64,000 bases of DNA from Methylotenera oryzisoli (GTDB lineage Bacteria; Pseudomonadota; Gammaproteobacteria; Burkholderiales; Methylophilaceae). The stretch is from assembly GCA_945872425.1 (NCBI GenBank), contig CAMBZE010000002.1, positions 1 to 64,000 of the forward strand, in the 5' to 3' direction. Shown in pieces: positions 59,435-64,000 of this stretch. The first letter of the stretch is position 1. Each line of letters opens with the position of its first letter. The notes beneath the pieces are model-generated. The model saw nothing but the letters and a program-made list of their open reading frames with translations, did no database searches and was not told the DNA's origin. Both the position numbers and the translations under genes were made by a program.

Positions 59435-62332
59435 TTATTTATTGTGGGCTACCAACAAATTCACCACACGTTCCATTTGCATAAAACGCGAACCTTTTAC
59501 CAATACCGTGGTGCCGTTGGCGAGTTGCGGCAATACCGCCTCAGCAATTTCCTGCGGGGAACTAAAGTGCTGCGCACCGGCGCCGAACGCTTTCACCATC
59601 TCCACACTTAGCCCCCCTAGGCAATACAGGGTTGTCAGCCCTGCTGCTTTGGCGTAAGCACCGATTTCAGCATGCATGCTTTTAGCATCAGCGCCCAGTT
59701 CACCCATGTCACCCAGCACCAGAATCTTTTCTCCCGCGAGCTTGGTTAGCACATTAACCGCTGCCATCATCGAGTCAGGATTCGCGTTGTAAGTGTCATC
59801 AATGATGACTGCGGCGTTGATGCCGACTTTGCGCTCTAAACGGCCATAGACACCGCTAAAACTTTCCAACCCTTTGGCAATATCTGCGTTAGAAACGCCC
59901 AAGGCATAAGCTGCGGCACTTGCTGCCAGCGCGTTGCTAATGTTATGTGCGCCTTGCACCTGTAGTTTGAAATTTACTCGGCCATTCGGTGTGCTTAAAT
60001 TGATTAAGCTAAAACCATCTGCTTCTTGATAAGTCGCAGTGACATCCGCCTGTGCATTTAAGCCAAAAGTCACGATTTTTCTTTGCGCATTTAACGATTG
60101 CCAGTAAGCGGAAAAATCGCTATCTGCGTTAATGACAGCAACGCCATCCTCTTGCAAGCCTGCAAAAATCTCGCCTTTGGCTTTGGCAATATTTTCACGC
60201 GAACCCAATTCGCCAATATGCGCCGACCCTGCGTTGTTGATCACCGCCACATTTGGCCTGGCAATCCGCGTTAAATAATCAATCTCGCCCAAATGATTCA
60301 TGCCCATTTCAACCACAACGTATGCATGGCTCGCGTTCATTTTGAGTAAAGTCAGCGGCAAACCAATATCGTTGTTCAAGTTGCCATCAGTGGCATGTAC
60401 CTTATCTTTACCTTTACTTGCGGCACTCAAAATCGCAGTGAGCATTTCTTTGGTAGTGGTTTTGCCGTTGCTGCCGGTAATGGCAGTCACAGGCGCATTA
60501 AATTTGTCGCGCCAATATTTGGCCAATTCACCCAGTGCCAGGCGCGTGTCCCGCACCAGCAATACCGGCTGAACTTCTATCGCCGCATCAGACAACATGA
60601 CGGCGGCGGCACCCTTTTTAATTGCTTCTGCTGCAAATGTGTTGCCATCAAAATTTGTACCTTTAAGCGCCACAAACAATTGGCCAGCCTTGATATTGCG
60701 ACTATCGCTACCCACACTATCAAACTGAATATCTGCACCTGTGTGCTTTGCGTTAAGCGCAATGGCTGCTTCTGATAAAACCATCATCTTGCTGCCCTGT
60801 TGTTTGAGCTCGCTTGCATTCAATGCGCTCTGGTTAAGCGCGGCCTTATTCAATGCGCTCTGATTGAGCGCGGCCTTATTCAATGCGCTCTGATTGAGCG
60901 CATTCTTCGCCACTTCAACATCACTGAATGGCATTTTTATTCCAGCCACTTCCTGATAATTTTCATGCCCTTTACCAGCCAACAACACAATGTCGCCTTT
61001 GCCGGCTGAGCATACGGTTTGTGCAATAGCACGCGCACGGTCAGGCTCAATCAAGGGGGGCTTAGTCATACCACTCACCACTTGCTGAATAATGTGATCC
61101 GGGTTTTCACTACGTGGATTATCTGAAGTTACAATCACGCTGTCGGCTAATTTAGCGGCGACCGCCCCCATCAATGGGCGCTTGCCTGCATCACGATCAC
61201 CGCCGCAGCCAAACACGCAAATCAGCTTGCCTTGAACTTGCTCGCGCAAAGTTGACAGTACTTTCTCCAGGGCATCAGGGGTGTGTGCGTAATCAACAAC
61301 CACCAATGGCTTTTCACCACCGCCTAATTGCTGCATGCGTCCTGGTACCGACCTGATTTTTGCAATCGCAGCAACGGCCTCTTGCAGGTCCACATCCAAG
61401 GCCAACAAGGTTGCCAGCACCGCCAACACGTTATAGGCATTAAAGCGCCCCAGCACCGGAGCGTTGATAAGCGCACACCCTTGCGACGTTGTCACTTGCA
61501 TGGTTAACCCTTGCTGATGCAATTGCAAAGCCGTACCGCGCACATCCCCTTGCGTTAAACCGTAAGTCATCAATGGCTTACCTTGCGCTTTGAGTGAAGC
61601 AGCAACACTTTGCCCAAACGCATCATCCAGGTTGAGTATTGCCATGCCCAAACCCTGCCAGGTAAACAATTGCTGCTTCGCTGCCGCGTAATCTTCCATG
61701 GTTTTGTGATAATCCAGATGATCACGACTCAAATTAGTTAATACCGCCAAATCAAACTCCACACCATTGACTCGACCTTGATGTAGGCCGTGTGACGACA
61801 CCTCCATGGCCACGGCATCGGCGCCATGCTGCACAAAATCAGCCAGCATCGCCTGTAGCAAAACCGCATCGGGCGTAGTATTAGTAGCTTCAGCCAAATC
61901 TGAGCCCTGCGCATCGACAAAGCCATTACCTATCGTGCCAATTACGGCAGTTTTTTTACCCAAAGCAGTTAAAGCCTGCGCAATCCATTGGCTGACTGAA
62001 GTTTTACCATTGGTCCCCGTGACGCCTATCATGCTCAACTTGCGTGATGGGTACTGATGAAACTCCGCCGCTATTTGCCCGACTCGAGCTTTTAAGTCGC
62101 TCACAGCAACGTTGCTTACATCAAATGCAGGGTTCCAGACAAAACCCTTACTTTCCCACGCCACGCCGGTTGCACCAGCCTGAATAGCTTGTGCAATAAA
62201 GTTACGCCCGTCGCTATGTGCGCCCGGGTAAGCCAAAAACAGTGAACCAGCTTTTACTTGACGGCTATCTGCAGTCATCGAAGTGAAGTGCATCGTAGCG
62301 AAAAGTTGACTGAATGATGAAGGCAAGGTCAT
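59435..62332 (-). CDS. murEF: Bifunctional MurE-MurF ligase (fused)
   Basis: A 965-residue fusion of two consecutive peptidoglycan ligases. MurE occupies about residues 1-474: GVTGTNGKTSVSQW near 104, and DNPRSENP, the signature of meso-diaminopimelate-specific enzymes. MurF occupies about 516-965: AITGSNGKTTTKEM and VVEMGMNHLGEI; it adds D-Ala-D-Ala. The 41-residue linker (475-515) is built of repeated ALNQS/ALNKA units encoded by 30-bp tandem repeats. No stop codon separates the halves; ATG-ATG at MurF residue 516 could once have been a start. Fused MurE-MurF is known in some betaproteobacteria. Overlaps ftsI by 4 bases. Confidence 0.95.
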   Translation of the reverse strand: MTLPSSFSQLFATMHFTSMTADSRQVKAGSLFLAYPGAHSDGRNFIAQAIQAGATGVAWESKGFVWNPAFDVSNVAVSDLKARVGQIAAEFHQYPSRKLSMIGVTGTNGKTSVSQWIAQALTALGKKTAVIGTIGNGFVDAQGSDLAEATNTTPDAVLLQAMLADFVQHGADAVAMEVSSHGLHQGRVNGVEFDLAVLTNLSRDHLDYHKTMEDYAAAKQQLFTWQGLGMAILNLDDAFGQSVAASLKAQGKPLMTYGLTQGDVRGTALQLHQQGLTMQVTTSQGCALINAPVLGRFNAYNVLAVLATLLALDVDLQEAVAAIAKIRSVPGRMQQLGGGEKPLVVVDYAHTPDALEKVLSTLREQVQGKLICVFGCGGDRDAGKRPLMGAVAAKLADSVIVTSDNPRSENPDHIIQQVVSGMTKPPLIEPDRARAIAQTVCSAGKGDIVLLAGKGHENYQEVAGIKMPFSDVEVAKNALNQSALNKAALNQSALNKAALNQSALNASELKQQGSKMMVLSEAAIALNAKHTGADIQFDSVGSDSRNIKAGQLFVALKGTNFDGNTFAAEAIKKGAAAVMLSDAAIEVQPVLLVRDTRLALGELAKYWRDKFNAPVTAITGSNGKTTTKEMLTAILSAASKGKDKVHATDGNLNNDIGLPLTLLKMNASHAYVVVEMGMNHLGEIDYLTRIARPNVAVINNAGSAHIGELGSRENIAKAKGEIFAGLQEDGVAVINADSDFSAYWQSLNAQRKIVTFGLNAQADVTATYQEADGFSLINLSTPNGRVNFKLQVQGAHNISNALAASAAAYALGVSNADIAKGLESFSGVYGRLERKVGINAAVIIDDTYNANPDSMMAAVNVLTKLAGEKILVLGDMGELGADAKSMHAEIGAYAKAAGLTTLYCLGGLSVEMVKAFGAGAQHFSSPQEIAEAVLPQLANGTTVLVKGSRFMQMERVVNLLVAHNK
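60819..60908 (-). repeat. 30-bp tandem repeats in the MurE-MurF linker
   Basis: Two full 30-bp units (60819-60848 and 60849-60878, differing at two positions) and a partial third unit (to about 60900) keep the reading frame. Each contains the palindrome GCGCTC-N5-GAGCGC or a near match, and each 30-bp unit is two diverged 15-bp halves, giving alternating QSALN and KAALN. Confidence 0.9.
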
Positions 62333-64000
62333 ATGCTCTCCTTCACTTCTTCGCCATCAGCAGTAATCACCACATTATTGTTCGGGGCATCTTGCGGTAT
62401 AGCCAGCATGCGCAACGCATCTGCCATTACCGCGCTAAACACTGGCGCGGCTACTGTGCCGCCGTAATATTCACCGCTACTGGGGTCATCAATCATCACC
62501 GCCATAATCAGGCGCGGATCAGATGCAGGCGCCATGCCGACAAAAGAGCCTACATATTTATCTTTTTCGTAACCATGGTCACCCAACTTATGCGTCGTCC
62601 CGGTTTTACCTGCAACGCGATAACCCAGCACTTGCGCCTTGAGCGCGGTACCGCCGGGTAACACAACAAGTTCCAGCATATCTTTAACATCATGTGCAGT
62701 TTTCGCCGTAAACACTTGCGTACCGACAGGCGCGTCTTTCAGTTTAAGTAAGGACACCGGCTTCAACTCGCCATCATTCGCGAACACCGTGTAAGCCCTG
62801 GCTAACTGCAGTAAAGTGACGCTAATCCCGTGACCATAAGACATGGTCGCCTGTTCAATAGGACGCCACGTTTTGTAGTCGCGCAACCTGCCGGAAGCCT
62901 CACCGGGAAAACCAATACGTGTTTTTGTACCAAACCCAATTTGATTAAACACACCCCACATATATTGGCGGTCAAGTGACAATGCCATCTTGACTGCACC
63001 CACGTTAGATGATTTTTGTATCACCTCCGCTACTGTCAACACTCCGTGCGGATGTGCATCATGAATCGTTGCAGGGCCAATTTTCATGTACCCTGGCGCC
63101 GTCTGAATTTTGGTATCTGACTGATATTGTCCTGACTCCAAAGCCGCAGCAGCCGTCACTGTCTTCATGGTAGAGCCTGGCTCGAAAACATCGGTAATGG
63201 CGCGATTACGCGATTTACCTTGAATATTCACAGGATTATTCGGGTTATAGGTCGGTACGTTCGCCATGGCGAGCACCTCACCGGTTTTGGCATCCAAAAC
63301 AATCGCGGCACCCGCTTTTGCCTTAAATTTCTCAACCGCTTTCACTAATTCACGATACGCCAAGTACTGGATTCTATAATCAATGGACAGCATGACATCA
63401 TGGCCATCTTGCGGAACCTTGACTGCCTCTAAATCATCAATAATATGATTAGCTCTATCTCTAATAACACGGCGACTTCCGCTTTTACCTGAAAGCGAGT
63501 CGTTCATGGTCAGCTCAAAACCCTCTTGACCTTTATCATCAATATCTGTGAAGCCAACCAAGTGTGCGGTCACCTCACCCGCCGGATACTGGCGTTTATA
63601 TTCGCGCTTCAAATAAACCCCAGGAATTTCAAGCTGCATTACCTCTGCCGCTAACCCAGGCGAAACACGACGTTTTAAATACACAAACTCGCGCTCACTG
63701 TTAGCAAGCTTTTTATCTACCACCTCATTTTTTATGCCTAACAACTCCGCAAGTTTCTTGGTTTGAGTTGTACTGATTTTCACATCGGATGGATTTGCCC
63801 ACACCGATTCCACTGGAGCACTATCCGCCAGCAACTCGCCATGTCTATCCACTATCCTTCCACGATGCGCAGGCAAAGTCAGCGTGCGACTGTAACGCGC
63901 ATCACCTTTCTCTTGCAAAAAACGCTTATGAAATACTTGCAGATACGCGCCACGCCCTAATAATGCGGCAAAGCCCAGCAATACCATCACCAATAAAACG
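62329..64000 (-). CDS. ftsI: Septal peptidoglycan transpeptidase FtsI (PBP3), cut by window edge
   Basis: At least 556 residues; the frame runs off the right edge without a stop, so the track start (a TTG at 63993) is internal and the cytoplasmic N-terminus is missing. Visible parts are the end of the membrane helix (VLLGFAALLGRGAYLQVF), the pedestal domain (ILPAHRGRIVDRHGELLADS-like), and the transpeptidase domain. That domain has SXXK in FEPGSTMKT, SXN in KSSNVGAV and KTG in VAGKTGTTHK. It crosslinks septal peptidoglycan with FtsW. It leads the murEF-mraY-murD-ftsW run. Confidence 0.96.
   Translation of the reverse strand, partial: VLLVMVLLGFAALLGRGAYLQVFHKRFLQEKGDARYSRTLTLPAHRGRIVDRHGELLADSAPVESVWANPSDVKISTTQTKKLAELLGIKNEVVDKKLANSEREFVYLKRRVSPGLAAEVMQLEIPGVYLKREYKRQYPAGEVTAHLVGFTDIDDKGQEGFELTMNDSLSGKSGSRRVIRDRANHIIDDLEAVKVPQDGHDVMLSIDYRIQYLAYRELVKAVEKFKAKAGAAIVLDAKTGEVLAMANVPTYNPNNPVNIQGKSRNRAITDVFEPGSTMKTVTAAAALESGQYQSDTKIQTAPGYMKIGPATIHDAHPHGVLTVAEVIQKSSNVGAVKMALSLDRQYMWGVFNQIGFGTKTRIGFPGEASGRLRDYKTWRPIEQATMSYGHGISVTLLQLARAYTVFANDGELKPVSLLKLKDAPVGTQVFTAKTAHDVKDMLELVVLPGGTALKAQVLGYRVAGKTGTTHKLGDHGYEKDKYVGSFVGMAPASDPRLIMAVMIDDPSSGEYYGGTVAAPVFSAVMADALRMLAIPQDAPNNNVVITADGEEVKESI

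Overview
The window is a 64 kb stretch of core bacterial chromosome, about 90% coding and moderately AT-leaning. Three things point to a betaproteobacterium of the Nitrosomonadales/Methylophilaceae type (Methylotenera-like): the gene order (rpsT; rplU-rpmA-obgE-proB; ispB; pilD-coaE-zapD; Nudix/ThiE-argJ; cysS; ppiA-ppiB-lpxH; argA, argB-pyrimidine nucleotidase-slmA), a fused MurE-MurF, and a very long DUF3683-type FAD/Fe-S oxidase. This placement is inference from gene content; no 16S rRNA gene is present. I see no prophage, insertion sequence, CRISPR array or defence island.

Layout. 0-6.6 kb: rpsT, then a minus-strand block of purine (purE-purK), proline (proB), GTPase (obgE) and ribosomal (rplU-rpmA) genes, divergent from ispB. 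6.6-16.1 kb: a small unknown gene, pilD-coaE-zapD, a copper chaperone, then Nudix/ThiE-argJ and cysS on the minus strand, divergent from ppiA-ppiB-lpxH. 16.1-26.8 kb: tRNA-Arg(CCG), a membrane-anchored cytochrome c5, apaH, an ornithine-lipid acyltransferase pair (olsB-olsA), slyB-like, a PfkB kinase, hemJ-tlpA, and a 1297-residue flavin/iron-sulfur oxidase. 26.1-38.3 kb: lipoprotein, phoB-phoR with a recognisable Pho box, an OFA-type transporter, ribH-nusB, gap-pgk, tkt, an oxidoreductase and a redoxin. 38.4-43.5 kb: rsmE, an argA with an N-terminal XRE helix-turn-helix domain, argB, a HAD nucleotidase, slmA, and a DUF2788 membrane protein. 43.5-64 kb: cca, a lytic transglycosylase, a small membrane protein, then lpxC and the division/cell-wall (dcw) cluster on the minus strand from ftsI (cut by the window edge) to ftsZ and lpxC, with 4-base or similar overlaps.

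How the parts work together. The right third is an almost complete peptidoglycan-precursor and septum assembly line (MurE/F, MraY, MurD, FtsW, MurG, MurC, MurB, Ddl, FtsQ, FtsA, FtsZ) joined to LpxC, the committed step of lipid A synthesis; LpxH, ZapD and SlmA elsewhere in the window serve the same processes. Arginine synthesis is spread over argA, argB and argJ. OlsA/OlsB (phosphorus-free lipids) lie about 8 kb from PhoB/PhoR.

The most unusual items are: the XRE-ArgA fusion, whose promoter is bracketed by two spaced inverted repeats of the same geometry (a candidate self-regulating arginine switch); the MurE-MurF linker built from 30-bp tandem repeats that are themselves palindromic; paired, mutually exclusive inverted repeats between olsB and olsA; and strong hairpins abutting the starts of lpxH and the PfkB kinase gene. 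All structures were found by eye and not folded computationally.
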